NCBI RefSeq assembly: GCF_019550915.1
Contig: NZ_JAHWCI010000005.1
Span: 310,001 to 374,000, forward strand
Direction: 5' to 3'
From: Mumia sp. zg.B17
Lineage (GTDB): Bacteria; Actinomycetota; Actinomycetes; Propionibacteriales; Nocardioidaceae
DNA length: 64,000 nt
A program made the position numbers and the translations under genes. The notes beneath the pieces were generated by a model, which had not been told where the DNA came from, searched no databases, and was given only the letters and a program-made list of their open reading frames with translations. Below are positions 8,955 through 17,696 of the stretch, piece by piece (the first letter of the stretch is position 1; each line of letters begins with the position of its first letter).

Positions 8955-9632
8955 GTGGACACGCTTGTATGGATCGACTGCGAGATGACCGGGCTCGACC
9001 TCGAGCGCGACGCGCTCATCGAGGTGGCCGCGATCGTCACCGACTTCGAGCTCAACCCGATCGCCGACGGCATCGACGTGGTGATCAAGCCGCCACGTGA
9101 AGCCCTCGACCAGATGAACGAGGTCGTCACGCAGATGCACACCGCGTCGGGCCTCCTGACCGAGCTCGATGCCGGTCTGCCGCTCGCCGACGCCGAGCAG
9201 GTCGTCCTCGACTACATCAAGCAGCACGTCCCCGAGGCCGGCAAGGCGCCGCTCGCAGGCAACTCGATCGGCACCGACCGCGCGTTCCTCCTGCGCGACA
9301 TGCCCGAGCTCGAGGGCTACCTGCACTACCGGGTCGTCGACGTCTCCTCCATCAAGGAGCTCTCGCGCCGCTGGTATCCGCGCACCTACTTCAACAGCCC
9401 GGCCAAGACCGGCAACCACCGGGCGCTGGCCGACATCCTCGAGAGCATCGAGGAGCTGCGCTATTACCGCGCCGCCGTCTTCGTCCCCGAGCCCGGGCCG
9501 GACAGCGAGACCGCCAAGGCGCTCGCCGCAGAGCACTCCGGATCGCTCCGCGCGACGGTTCCAGCGGCGCCGGAGACAGACGCCGCGGTGGAGCAGGTGG
9601 ACCCGACCCGGATTTCGGACGACGAAGGCTGA
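8955..9632 (+). CDS. orn: Oligoribonuclease
   Basis: 225-residue DEDDh 3'-5' exonuclease that finishes RNA decay by degrading di- to pentanucleotides. The first acidic pair is D8 and E10 ([12 protein letters not shown]) and the Exo III motif is NHRALADI. About 35 residues follow the core as an acidic tail typical of actinobacterial Orn. GTG 8955 is preferred over an in-frame TTG at 8946: a TAGGGT -10 box ends at 8946, so transcription should begin at or just before 8955. Confidence 0.95.
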   Translation: MDTLVWIDCEMTGLDLERDALIEVAAIVTDFELNPIADGIDVVIKPPREALDQMNEVVTQMHTASGLLTELDAGLPLADAEQVVLDYIKQHVPEAGKAPLAGNSIGTDRAFLLRDMPELEGYLHYRVVDVSSIKELSRRWYPRTYFNSPAKTGNHRALADILESIEELRYYRAAVFVPEPGPDSETAKALAAEHSGSLRATVPAAPETDAAVEQVDPTRISDDEG

Positions 9633-9637
9633 CCCGC

Positions 9638-9643
9638 TACACT
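9638..9643 (+). promoter_or_regulatory. -10 box of tRNA-His
   Basis: TACACT about 37 nt before the tRNA 5' end, just after the orn stop codon; consistent with an independent tRNA promoter with a short 5' leader. Confidence 0.4.
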
Positions 9644-9679
9644 CGTCTGGCCGCACTCGGTACGAGCCGGGTCGCGCGC

Positions 9680-9753
9680 GGTGGGTGTAGCTCAGTTGGT
9701 AGAGCACCGGCTTGTGGTGCCGGTGGTCGCGGGTTCAAGTCCCGTCATCCACC
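9680..9753 (+). tRNA. tRNA-His(GTG)
   Basis: Cloverleaf with the extra G at position -1 (9680) characteristic of tRNA-His, pairing with C73 (9753). Acceptor GTGGGTG pairs with CATCCAC including one G-T. Anticodon stem CCGGC/GCCGG holds loop TTGTGGT, anticodon GTG. CCA is not encoded. Confidence 0.96.
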
Positions 9754-9761
9754 CCGATGAG

Positions 9762-9790
9762 GCCCGGTCAGGACGATGTCCCGACCGGGC
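9762..9790 (+). terminator. Terminator after tRNA-His
   Basis: Stem GCCCGGTC (9762-9769) / GACCGGGC (9783-9790) followed by TTCTCCCGTT, a weak pyrimidine tail as usual in high-GC genomes. Confidence 0.6.
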
Positions 9791-9880
9791 TTCTCCCGTT
9801 CCTGGGAAGCCTTGCCCCTCGTCGCGCGTTGACCCCGACGTCGACGCGTCCACGTCGGCGCAGTCGAGGAGGAGGTCGCG

Positions 9881-10927
9881 GTGCACGGCGAGTACAAGGT
9901 CCCCGGAGGCAAGCTGGTGGTCGTCGACCTCGAGGTGGTCGACGGCCGGCTCAAGGACGTCCGGCTGTCGGGCGACTTCTTCCTCGAGCCCGACGACGGG
10001 CTCGACCGGATCACCGACGCGCTCGAGGGTCAGCCGGCCGACGCCTCGGTGGGGTCGTACGCGAGCGCCGTCGAGGACGCGCTCGAGGACGCCACGATGA
10101 TCGGCTTCGACCCGCGCTCCGTCGGCTTCGCGGTGGCACGCGCGCTCGGACGCTCGACCGCGTGGCACGACCTCGACTTCGAGCTCGTGGACGCCGGCCC
10201 GCTCCACCCCGCGCAGCAGATGGCGCTCGACGAGGTCCTCGCGACGCAGGTCGGTGAGGGTCTGCGCGCACCGGCGCTGCGCGTCTGGGAGTGGGCGTCC
10301 AACGCGGTCATCATCGGCTCGTTCCAGTCGCTGTCGAACGAGGTCGACCTCGACGCCGCGGCGCGGCACGACGCGACGGTCGTACGTCGCATGTCCGGCG
10401 GCGGCGCGATGTTCGTCGAGCCCGGCAACACGATCACGTACTCGCTGTACGTCCCCGCGTCGCTCGTCGAGGGCATGACGTTCGCCGAGTCGTACGCATT
10501 CCTCGACGCCTGGGTGATCCGTGCGCTGCGCGGGCTCGGCCTCGACGCGTCGTACGTGCCGCTCAACGACATCGCGACCCCGCACGGCAAGATCGGCGGC
10601 GCCGCGCAGAAGCGGCTGGCCAGCGGCGCGGTCCTGCACCACGTGACGATGTCGTACGACATGGACGCCGCGAAGATGCTCGACATCCTGCGGATCGGGC
10701 GCGAGAAGCTGTCGGACAAGGGGACGGCAAGCGCCGCCAAGCGGGTCGACCCCTTGCGGAGCCAGACGGGCATGACCCGCGACGAGATCGTCCGCGCGAT
10801 GGTCGAGCACTTCGACGCCAGCTATGGGCTGAGGCCGGTCGCGCTCGACGAGGGAACACGCGAGGCGATGGAGTCGCTGGCCGCGGCGAAGTACGCCACC
10901 GAGGAGTGGACCGCGCGCGTGCCGTGA
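9881..10927 (+). CDS. lplA: Lipoate-protein ligase A with N-terminal accessory domain
   Basis: 348 residues. LplA attaches lipoate to E2 subunits of oxo-acid dehydrogenases and to GcvH. Residues 1-50 (HGEYKVPGGKL, GDFFLEPD) look like the accessory domain that lies at the C-terminus of E. coli LplA, so the domain order is permuted. The catalytic ligase domain follows from about 105: HPAQQMALDE, the RRMSGGGAMF loop, and HGKIGGAAQKR with the catalytic lysine. GTG 9881 follows a strong GAGGAGGAGG (9866-9875). Confidence 0.85.
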   Translation: MHGEYKVPGGKLVVVDLEVVDGRLKDVRLSGDFFLEPDDGLDRITDALEGQPADASVGSYASAVEDALEDATMIGFDPRSVGFAVARALGRSTAWHDLDFELVDAGPLHPAQQMALDEVLATQVGEGLRAPALRVWEWASNAVIIGSFQSLSNEVDLDAAARHDATVVRRMSGGGAMFVEPGNTITYSLYVPASLVEGMTFAESYAFLDAWVIRALRGLGLDASYVPLNDIATPHGKIGGAAQKRLASGAVLHHVTMSYDMDAAKMLDILRIGREKLSDKGTASAAKRVDPLRSQTGMTRDEIVRAMVEHFDASYGLRPVALDEGTREAMESLAAAKYATEEWTARVP

Positions 10928-10966
10928 GCCGGCCCGTCTCGTCCCGGCCGGGCGGCGCCGAAGACG

Positions 10967-11887
10967 CTAGTCCTCGGGGAGGAGCGGCAGCGCGCGCTCG
11001 CTGACGAAGCGGCGCTCGGAACCGTCGACCGGGTCGGTGAACGCCAGCTCGCTCGCCAGCAGCTGGAGCGGTCGCGTGAAGTCGTCCAGGTCGACATCGA
11101 GGACCTCGGGATAGACCGGGTCGCCGACGATCGGGATGCCGAGGCCGTGGAGATGAGCCCGTAGCTGGTGGGTCCGGCCGGTCTCGGGCTCGAGGCGGTA
11201 GACGCCGTGCTCGCCGAGGCGGCCCTCGAGGACGACGCGGGTGACGGCGTTCACCCGCAGGTCCGGGACCACCGCCACCTGGAAGAGCCCGCGGCGCTTC
11301 ACGAGGTGGTTGCGTACGGTCACCGGCAGGTCCAACCCGGGGTCCACCGGCGCGAGGGCCCGGTAGGTCTTGCGCACCTCCCGCCGCTGGAACAACATCT
11401 GGTACGCGCCGCGCCATCTCCGCTCGGTGGTCAGCACGAGGACGCCCGAGGTGATCCGGTCCAACCGGTGCACGGGCGAGATCTCGGGCAGGCCGAGCTC
11501 GTCGCGCAGCCGGACCACGACGCTCTCGCGCACGTGGCGTCCCCGCGGGATCGTCGCGAGGAACGGCGGCTTGTCCACCACCACGAGGCGCTCGTCGCGA
11601 TGCAGGATGCGCAGCTCCCCCGGCACGGGGGCCTCCTCGCGCAGGTCCCGGTAGAACCACACGAAGGCGTGCGGCTGGTACGGGTCGTCGGCGGCCACCG
11701 GACTTCCCGCGTCGTCGACGAATCGCCGCGTCGCGAACATGCCGGCGACGTCGACCTGCTCCGGCAGCCGCCAGCGCAGCCACTCCCCCATCGTCGCCCA
11801 GGTCACCGCCTCGCGACCGCGGTCCGGCGTCCGCAACCAGACGGCGCCGAGGCCGTTCTGGGGTGGGAGCGGGGAGCGAGGTGGCAC
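10967..11887 (-). CDS. RluA-family pseudouridine synthase
   Basis: 306 residues. Family enzymes isomerise specific uridines in rRNA or tRNA. The catalytic motif HRLDRITSG has its aspartate at 143. Other RluA landmarks are VVDKPPFLATIP near 104-114 and TGRTHQLRAHL near 240. An N-terminal 90-residue extension replaces the S4 domain of RluC/RluD, so the target RNA cannot be assigned. GTG 11887 is set by a TACGAT -10 box (minus strand, 11899-11894) with 6 nt between, which makes a leaderless mRNA. Convergent with lplA. Confidence 0.87.
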   Translation of the reverse strand: MPPRSPLPPQNGLGAVWLRTPDRGREAVTWATMGEWLRWRLPEQVDVAGMFATRRFVDDAGSPVAADDPYQPHAFVWFYRDLREEAPVPGELRILHRDERLVVVDKPPFLATIPRGRHVRESVVVRLRDELGLPEISPVHRLDRITSGVLVLTTERRWRGAYQMLFQRREVRKTYRALAPVDPGLDLPVTVRNHLVKRRGLFQVAVVPDLRVNAVTRVVLEGRLGEHGVYRLEPETGRTHQLRAHLHGLGIPIVGDPVYPEVLDVDLDDFTRPLQLLASELAFTDPVDGSERRFVSERALPLLPED

Positions 11888-11893
11888 ACGTCG

Positions 11894-11899
11894 ATCGTA
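11894..11899 (-). promoter_or_regulatory. -10 box of the pseudouridine synthase gene (leaderless)
   Basis: TACGAT 6 nt before GTG 11887. The tandem array at 11906-12005 occupies the -35 and upstream region. Confidence 0.55.
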
Positions 11900-11905
11900 G
11901 GTGGG

Positions 11906-12005
11906 GCGCTCTACCCACCGCGCGCCACCGGCGCTCTACCCGCCGCGCGCCACCGGCGCTCTACCCGCCGCGCGCCACCGGCGCTCTACCCGCCGCGCGC
12001 CACCG
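11906..12005. repeat. Tandem repeat, 4 copies of 25 bp
   Basis: Four consecutive 25-bp units starting at 11906, 11931, 11956 and 11981; the first has one base change (A for G). Read on the minus strand, each unit contains the last codons and the TAG stop of glpD (VARGG, stop at 11986-11988), so copies beyond the first are downstream of the stop. The array also covers the -35 region of the pseudouridine synthase gene. Confidence 0.95.
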
Positions 12006-13728
12006 GCACGACGTCCCCCGCCCCCATCCTCGCCGCATCTGCTGTCTCGTCATCCGGCATCGTCTGGCTCTCGCGCTCCGCGGCCACCCGCGCGAGATAG
12101 TGCTCGACCTCCCGGCGCACCTGCTCGGGTCCCCATCCGAGCGGGCCCGCCATGAGGGCGGCCACCTCGTCGGCCGAGTCGACACCACGGTCGAACGTCT
12201 CGATCGAGATCCGCGTACGGCGGGTGAGGACGTCGTCGAGATGGCGCGCGCCCTCGTGGGTCACGGCATAGACGATCTCGGCCCGCAGATAGTCGTCCGC
12301 GCCCGCGAGCGGCTCCGCCAGCGTCGGGTCGGCCTCCATGAGCTCGAGCAGCTCGTGCACCAGGGCGCCGTACCTCCGGAGCAGGTGCTCCACCCGCACC
12401 TCGTGCAGCCCGCTGCGCGCAGCGATCAGGCCACGACGGTTCCACAGCGCCGCGTACCCGTCGGCGCCGAGCAGCGGCACGTCCTCGGTCACGCACGCCG
12501 GGATCGCTCGCGACAGCTGGACACCGAGCGCGTCGGCGGCCGCGTCGACGGCGTCGCGCGCCATCACCCGGTACGTCGTGTACTTGCCGCCGGCGACCAC
12601 GACCAGGCCCGGCACCGCGTGCGAGACCGCGTGCTCGCGCGACAGCGTCGAGGTCGCGTCGGACTCCCCCTCCAGCAGCGGGCGCAGCCCTGCGTACACG
12701 CCCTCCACGTCGTCGTGGGTCAACGGCGTCGCCAGCACGCTGTTGAGGTGCGCGAGCAGATAGTCGATGTCGGTCCGGCTCGCCGCGGGATGGTCCCTGG
12801 ACAGCGACCAGTCGGTGTCGGTGGTGCCGACGATCCAGTGCCGCTTCCACGGGATCACGAACAGCACGGACGTCTCGGTCCGCAGGATGAGCCCGACGTC
12901 GCCCTGGATGCGGTCGCGCGGCACGACGAGGTGCACGCCCTTGCTCGCCCGCACGTGGAACTGGCTGCGCTCACCCACCATCGCCTGCGTCTCGTCGGTC
13001 CAGACGCCCGTCGCGTTGATCACCTGCGACGCACGGATCTCGAGCTCGTCTCCGCTCTCGAGATCGCGCGCGACCACACCGGTGACGCGTTCGCCCTCGC
13101 GCAGCATGCCCGTCACGCGCGTGCGGGTGGCGACGTGCGCCCCGTACGAGGCAGCCGTCCGCGCGAGCATCATCGTGTGGCGCGCATCGTCGACCTGGCC
13201 GTCGTAGTACTCGATCGCACCGACGAGCGCGTCCTTGCGCAGCGCCGGCATCCGCCGCATCGCCTTGCGCCGTGAGAGGTGACGGTGACGGGGCATCCCA
13301 CGTGACTGCCCCGACAGCCACGCCATCGAGTCGTACATCGCGACCCCCGTGCCGGCGTACGCCCGCTCCCACCCGCGGTGCGTGAGCGGGTACAGGAAGG
13401 GGATCGGGCGGACGAGGTGCGGCGCGAGGCGCTCGACCAGCAGGCTGCGCTCGGCCAGCGCCTCGGCGACGAGCGAGAAGTCGAGCATCTCGAGATAGCG
13501 CAGGCCACCGTGGATCAGCTTCGACGAGCGGCTCGACGTGCCGGAGGCGAGGTCGCGTGCCTCGACCAGCCCGACCGTCAGACCCCGGGTCGCGGCGTCG
13601 AGGGCACACCCTCCGCCGACGACGCCGCCGCCGATCACGAGGACGTCGAGCGGGCCCTCCGAGGCCGTTGCGCGCAGCCGCTCGAGAGCCCCCCTGCGGG
13701 CTGCGTGGTCCAGCGCGACGGGCCGCAC
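11986..13728 (-). CDS. glpD: Glycerol-3-phosphate dehydrogenase (FAD)
   Basis: 580 residues. Membrane-associated flavoprotein that oxidises glycerol-3-phosphate to dihydroxyacetone phosphate and feeds electrons to the quinone pool. The N-terminal Rossmann motif IGGGVVGGG is at 32-40, the family signature SSRSSKLIHGGLRYLE follows, then the GKYTTYR segment and the C-terminal DAO domain. GTG 13728 starts 1 nt after the glpK stop, so the genes are coupled. The last codons and stop lie inside a 25-bp tandem array. Confidence 0.95.
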   Translation of the reverse strand: MRPVALDHAARRGALERLRATASEGPLDVLVIGGGVVGGGCALDAATRGLTVGLVEARDLASGTSSRSSKLIHGGLRYLEMLDFSLVAEALAERSLLVERLAPHLVRPIPFLYPLTHRGWERAYAGTGVAMYDSMAWLSGQSRGMPRHRHLSRRKAMRRMPALRKDALVGAIEYYDGQVDDARHTMMLARTAASYGAHVATRTRVTGMLREGERVTGVVARDLESGDELEIRASQVINATGVWTDETQAMVGERSQFHVRASKGVHLVVPRDRIQGDVGLILRTETSVLFVIPWKRHWIVGTTDTDWSLSRDHPAASRTDIDYLLAHLNSVLATPLTHDDVEGVYAGLRPLLEGESDATSTLSREHAVSHAVPGLVVVAGGKYTTYRVMARDAVDAAADALGVQLSRAIPACVTEDVPLLGADGYAALWNRRGLIAARSGLHEVRVEHLLRRYGALVHELLELMEADPTLAEPLAGADDYLRAEIVYAVTHEGARHLDDVLTRRTRISIETFDRGVDSADEVAALMAGPLGWGPEQVRREVEHYLARVAAERESQTMPDDETADAARMGAGDVVPVARGG

Positions 13729-13729
13729 G

Positions 13730-15247
13730 TCAGTCGACCTCCACCCAGTCGAGGGTGCGTTCGACGGCCTTCTGCCACCCCGCGTACGCCGACTCGCGCC
13801 GCTCCTCGTCCCACTGCGGCTCCCAGCGCTTCGACTCCTGCCAGTTCTCCCGCAGCTCGTCGGTGCTGTCCCAGAAGCCCACGGCCAGTCCCGCCGCGTA
13901 CGCCGCTCCCAGCGCCGTGGTCTCCGACACGACGGGCCGGCTGACCGGAGTCCCGAGCACGTCGGCCTGGATCTGCATGCAGAGCTCGTTGTCGGTGACG
14001 CCGCCGTCGACCTTGAGCACGTCGACGGCCACGCCCGAGTCCTCGCGCATGGCGTCGGCGACGTCCCGCGACTGGAAGCAGATCGCCTCCAGCGTCGCTC
14101 GCGCCAGGTGCGCGTTGGTGTTGTAGCGGGACAGGCCGACGATCGCGCCGCGGGCGTCCGAGCGCCAGTACGGCGCGAACAGCCCGGAGAACGCCGGCAC
14201 GAAGTAGACGCCGCCGTTGTCCTCGACCTGGCGTGCCAGGGCCTCGGACTGGGCGGCCCCGGAGATGATGCCGAGCTGGTCTCGCAACCACTGCACCGCC
14301 GACCCGGTGACGGCGATCGAGCCCTCCAGCGCATAGACCGGGTCGGCGTCTCCGAGCTGGTAGGCCACCGTCGTCAGCAGACCCGCCTTGCTGCGCACGA
14401 GTTCGGTGCCGGTGTTGAGGAGGAGGAAGTTGCCGGTGCCGTAGGTGTTCTTGGCCTCCCCCGGCGCGAAGCACACCTGCCCGACGAGCGCCGCCTGCTG
14501 GTCGCCGAGGATGCCGGTGATCGGAACCTCGCCGTCGAGAGGACCGTTGTCGAGCGTGGTGCCGTACGCGTCGGTGAGCGACGACGGTCGGATGTCGGGG
14601 AGCATCGCGCGCGGGATGTCGAAGATCTCCAGCAGGTCGTCGTCCCAGTCGAGAGTCTCGAGGTTCATCAGCATCGTCCGGCTGGCGTTGGTCACGTCGG
14701 TGACGTGCACGCCGCCCCGGCGTCCGCCGGTGAGCTGCCAGACCACCCACGAGTCGGTCGTCCCGAACAGCGCGTCACCGCGCTCGGCGGCCTCGCGGAC
14801 ACCGGGCACGTTCTCGAGGATCCAGGCGATCTTGCCGCCGGAGAAGTAGGTGGCCGGCGGCAGGCCCGCCTTCTCGCGGATGACCTGGCCGCGGCCGTCG
14901 TGCTCCAGGCGGGAGGCGAGCCGGTCGGTGCGGGTGTCCTGCCAGACGATCGCGGGCCCGTACGGCCGTCCGGTGCGGCGGTCCCAGACGACGGTGGTCT
15001 CACGCTGGTTCGTGATCCCGAGGGCCGCCAGGTCCGACGACGAGAGGCCGGCCTTGGCGAGCGCGGTCTGGATGACGGCGCTCGTGCGCTCCCAGATCTC
15101 CAGCGGGTTGTGCTCCACCCAGCCGCTGCGCGGCATGATCTGCTCGTGCTCGAGCTGGTGACGGGCGACCTCGTTGCCGCCGTGGTCGAAGATCATGAAG
15201 CGGGTGCTGGTCGTGCCCTGGTCCACGGACCCCACGAAGTCGGCCAT
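13730..15247 (-). CDS. glpK: Glycerol kinase
   Basis: 505 residues, the usual FGGY-kinase length. Phosphorylates glycerol with ATP to give the substrate of the next gene, glpD. The N-terminal phosphate-binding loop [10 protein letters not shown] is at 7-16, the glycerol-site residues are in GITNQRET and [10 protein letters not shown], and the second ATP loop is [16 protein letters not shown] 15247 is 9 nt from the stop of an upstream lysR gene on the same strand, so a lysR-glpK-glpD transcript is likely. No glpF transporter is adjacent. Confidence 0.96.
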   Translation of the reverse strand: MADFVGSVDQGTTSTRFMIFDHGGNEVARHQLEHEQIMPRSGWVEHNPLEIWERTSAVIQTALAKAGLSSSDLAALGITNQRETTVVWDRRTGRPYGPAIVWQDTRTDRLASRLEHDGRGQVIREKAGLPPATYFSGGKIAWILENVPGVREAAERGDALFGTTDSWVVWQLTGGRRGGVHVTDVTNASRTMLMNLETLDWDDDLLEIFDIPRAMLPDIRPSSLTDAYGTTLDNGPLDGEVPITGILGDQQAALVGQVCFAPGEAKNTYGTGNFLLLNTGTELVRSKAGLLTTVAYQLGDADPVYALEGSIAVTGSAVQWLRDQLGIISGAAQSEALARQVEDNGGVYFVPAFSGLFAPYWRSDARGAIVGLSRYNTNAHLARATLEAICFQSRDVADAMREDSGVAVDVLKVDGGVTDNELCMQIQADVLGTPVSRPVVSETTALGAAYAAGLAVGFWDSTDELRENWQESKRWEPQWDEERRESAYAGWQKAVERTLDWVEVD

Positions 15248-15256
15248 GCGACGTTT

Positions 15257-16144
15257 CTACACGCTCGCCCCCGCCTCCGGCACCCCGAGCATCGCGAGGA
15301 AGGCCGCTGCCGCCGGTGACGGGCGGAAGCGGCTCCAGGCGAGGTGCTCCTCGCGGACCGGGGCGTCGGTGATCGGGACCGTACGGACGCCGGGGAGCGT
15401 GGCCGCGTACGCCTCCGGCAAGAGCGCCACCCCGAGACCCTCCGCGACCAGACGTCCGGCGAGGTCACCGGTCGTGACCTCGAAGGCGACGTGCCGCTCG
15501 ACGCCCGAGGCGGCGAAGGCCAGATCGGACTGGACGCGTCCCGGCGTCCCCGCCGTGAAGTCGACGAAGTCGCCGCCTCCCAGCTCGGCGAGCCTGGTGC
15601 GGCGCCGGCCCGCCAGTGGATGGTCCGGTGCGAGGACGGCCACGAGCGTGCCGCTACCGAGGAGACGCGAGCGTACGCCGGCGGGCTCGCGCCCTGGCGG
15701 AAGGCCGAGGAACGCGACATCGATCGACGCGCCCGCGATCCGTGCCACCAGCTCCTCGCTCCCGTCTGTCCGCAGACTCACGTCGACGCGCGGGTGCTCG
15801 TCGCGGAAGGCGCGCAGGACCTGGGGGACGTCGACGGCGGTGACGGTCGGGATGGCACCGAGACGCAGTCGTCCGCTCACGACGCCGGAGACGGCGGCCG
15901 CCTCCGCCCGCGCACGCTCGGCCGCGTCGAGAGCCTCCCGTGCCGCGGGAAGGAACGCCTCGCCCGCCGCGGTCAGCGCGACCCGGCGACTCGTGCGTTC
16001 GAACAGCCGGGCCCCGACCTCTCGCTCGAGCTTGGCGACCTGGTGGCTGAGCGCCGACTGGACGACGTGGCAGCGCTGTGCGGCGCGCGTGAAGCTGCGC
16101 GTCTCGGCGACGGCGACCACGTAGCGGAGTTGCTGGAGCTCCAT
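15257..16144 (-). CDS. LysR-family transcriptional regulator
   Basis: 295 residues. Winged helix-turn-helix at 1-60 (MELQQLRYVVAVAETRSF, SALSHQVAKLEREVG) followed by a periplasmic-binding-like effector domain. ATG 16144 matches the standard LysR start; the frame extends further to 16210 without family similarity. LysR proteins usually regulate the divergent gene, here an MFS exporter, but this one also sits 9 nt upstream of glpK on the same strand, so its own transcript may control glycerol genes. Which role is real is not decidable from sequence. Confidence 0.9.
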   Translation of the reverse strand: MELQQLRYVVAVAETRSFTRAAQRCHVVQSALSHQVAKLEREVGARLFERTSRRVALTAAGEAFLPAAREALDAAERARAEAAAVSGVVSGRLRLGAIPTVTAVDVPQVLRAFRDEHPRVDVSLRTDGSEELVARIAGASIDVAFLGLPPGREPAGVRSRLLGSGTLVAVLAPDHPLAGRRRTRLAELGGGDFVDFTAGTPGRVQSDLAFAASGVERHVAFEVTTGDLAGRLVAEGLGVALLPEAYAATLPGVRTVPITDAPVREEHLAWSRFRPSPAAAAFLAMLGVPEAGASV

Positions 16145-16154
16145 CCGCCCATGG

Positions 16155-16212
16155 TGGCAGATCGATCTCAAATCGCGATCGCTGGCGTGACAAGCATGCG
16201 TTGGACTCATGC
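16155..16212. promoter_or_regulatory. Divergent control region between lysR and the MFS gene
   Basis: About 90 bp separates the two starts. It contains an ATC-rich dyad near 16161-16180 (GATCGATCTCAAATCGCGATC) broken in two halves by the eye, and an inverted pair GCATG (16194-16198) / CATGC (16208-16212) with 9 bp between, close to the T-N11-A spacing of LysR operators. Confidence 0.4.
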
Positions 16213-16236
16213 ACCCTGACGGCTCAGGCTGGAGTC

Positions 16237-17592
16237 ATGTCCGGCCCGCGCGACCTGCCCCGCTCCCTGCTCCTGCTCATGGCGCTGTCCACCGGGCTGT
16301 CGGTCTCGGCGAACTACCTCGCACTCCCCCTCCTCGACCTGCTCGCCGACGACCTCGGGATCAGAGACTCGACAGCGGGCATGATCGTGACCGCCGCGCA
16401 GGTCGGGTACGCCGTCGGCCTGCTCGCCATCGTCCCTCTGGGTGACCTCCTCGAACGGCGTCGGCTGGCGGTCTCCCTCCTCGGCGCGACGGCCGTCCTG
16501 CTGGTCGCGTCGTCGCTCGCGCCCGGCGGCCGCGTCCTCCTCGTCACCACCGCGCTCACGGCGCTGACGTCGGTCGCGGCGCAGGTCGTCGTCCCGTTCG
16601 CGGTGACGCTCGCCGAGCCGGAGCAGCGGGGCCGGGTGGTCGCTGTCGTGATGAGCGGTCTGCTCCTGGGGAGCATCGTGTCGCGGCCGATCTCGGGGGC
16701 GGTCGCGCAGCTCGCCGGGTGGCGGTCGGTCTACGTCGTGTGCGGGGTGCTGGTGGCGGCGGTCGCGGTGGCGCTTCGGGTGCGGCTCCCGACGCTCCAG
16801 ACACCGAGCGGCCTTGCCTATCCCGCCCTCCTCGGCTCGACGCTCGCGCTCTTCGGGACGCAACCCGTGCTGCGCCGCCGTGCGCTCGTCGCCGCGTTGT
16901 CGCTGGCGTCCTTCAACACGTTCTGGACTGCGTCGACCTTCCTGCTCGCCACCTCGTACGGGTGGTCGGAGGCAGCGATCGGCGCCTTCGGTCTGATGGG
17001 GATCGCCGGAGTCGTGGCGACGCCGGTCGCGGGGCGGCTAGTCGACGCCGGGCGTGCCCGTACGGTCGCCCGGGCGTCGACGCTCGCCCTGCCGATCGCG
17101 TGGGGCCTGATCGCGCTCGGCGGAGGAGGCGGCGCGGCGGGGTTGACGTGGCTGCTGCTCGGCGTGCTGGCGCTCGTGGTGGCGCAGCAGATGCTGCTCA
17201 ACGCGAACCAGAACGCGATCTATGCGCTCGACCCTGCGATGCGCAACCGGCTCAACGCGGCGTTCATGACGGCGTTCTTCGTCGGCGGGGCCGCAGGGTC
17301 GGCGGCGACGACCGCCGCCTGGGTGGCCGGCGGGTGGGCCGCGGTCAGCGCGCTCGGCGCCGTGCTCGCGGCCTCGACCTGCGTGGTGTGGCTCGAGGGA
17401 CGGCGGGCGCCGAGGGATCTCGATACGGGCTCCGCTGGCGCTCCGCCCCACTCGACCAACGGGGCCCAACGCGGCGCCAGTGCCTCACGCGCCGGGCGCG
17501 GCTCCGCAGACGTCGCCGTGCGGCATCTCCTTCGCCGGGATCTGGCCGAACCGTCCCCTGCGGAAGTCCTCGTACGCCTCCATGCCTCCTGA
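16237..17592 (+). CDS. MFS transporter, likely drug/metabolite exporter
   Basis: 451 residues with about 12 membrane segments. The MFS loop 2-3 motif appears as PLGDLLERRRLAV; the protein resembles the YnfM/AraJ-type exporters that pair with LysR regulators. ATG 16237 is chosen although GGAG is only 2 nt upstream; an earlier in-frame TTG at 16201 is possible. The normal C-terminus ends near VWLEGRRAP (about 17415). The last 59 residues are non-membrane and come from a REP-like element plus antisense pirin remnant, so they are probably an acquired extension. Confidence 0.85.
   Translation: MSGPRDLPRSLLLLMALSTGLSVSANYLALPLLDLLADDLGIRDSTAGMIVTAAQVGYAVGLLAIVPLGDLLERRRLAVSLLGATAVLLVASSLAPGGRVLLVTTALTALTSVAAQVVVPFAVTLAEPEQRGRVVAVVMSGLLLGSIVSRPISGAVAQLAGWRSVYVVCGVLVAAVAVALRVRLPTLQTPSGLAYPALLGSTLALFGTQPVLRRRALVAALSLASFNTFWTASTFLLATSYGWSEAAIGAFGLMGIAGVVATPVAGRLVDAGRARTVARASTLALPIAWGLIALGGGGGAAGLTWLLLGVLALVVAQQMLLNANQNAIYALDPAMRNRLNAAFMTAFFVGGAAGSAATTAAWVAGGWAAVSALGAVLAASTCVVWLEGRRAPRDLDTGSAGAPPHSTNGAQRGASASRAGRGSADVAVRHLLRRDLAEPSPAEVLVRLHAS
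17418..17462. repeat. REP-like imperfect palindrome
   Basis: A segment running TCTCGATACGGGCTCC to CACTCGACCAACGG resembles the short dispersed palindromes common in Nocardioidaceae genomes (outer GATACGG / CTCGACCA motifs, inner GCTCCGC repeats). It is inside the 3' end of the MFS reading frame. One copy only is seen here, so the identification is from memory of the pattern. Confidence 0.45.
17485..17583 (-). pseudogene. Pirin, C-terminal fragment
   Basis: 32 codons ending in TGA at 17485-17487. The translation (EAYEDFRRGRFGQIPAKE) matches the end of actinobacterial pirins, where an E-x-x-A-F/Y-E-D-F-x-x-G-R-x-G-x-I/V-P-A block precedes a short tail. Upstream of the methionine at 17583 the similarity stops at once. 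The matching N-terminal fragment lies at 18275-18430 on the same strand. The middle, well over 100 residues, is gone. Confidence 0.65.
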
Positions 17593-17644
17593 CGTAACAG
17601 GGAGACATGAGCGCGCAGTCCGCCAGGACGCCGGAGGCTGCTCA
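17591..17644. repeat. Cassette direct repeat, left copy
   Basis: The 28-bp core 17617-17644 matches 18139-18166 at 24 of 28 positions with no gap. Weaker similarity runs on to 17591 and 18114 (GACGT, CAGGGA). Each copy lies next to a terminator stem on one side and a start-codon region on the other. Confidence 0.7.
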
Positions 17645-17649
17645 CACAA

Positions 17650-17686
17650 AAGGCCCCGACCCCTCATGAAGAGGAGCCGGGGCCTT
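17650..17686 (-). terminator. Terminator of the lipoprotein gene
   Basis: Perfect arms AAGGCCCCG (17650-17658) and CGGGGCCTT (17678-17686), extended by a CCCCTC/GAGGAG inner pairing. On the minus strand it is followed by TTTTGTGTG, so it serves the lipoprotein gene ending at 17697. Confidence 0.85.
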
Positions 17687-17696
17687 CAGGAAACGG

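Noticed and set aside
11906-12005. CRISPR array
   Set aside because: The 25-bp units are contiguous with no spacers and contain a coding end.
11986-14334. 782-codon frame extending GlpD into glpK
   Set aside because: The upstream third is out-of-frame glpK sequence; GlpD similarity starts at GTG 13728 right after the glpK stop.
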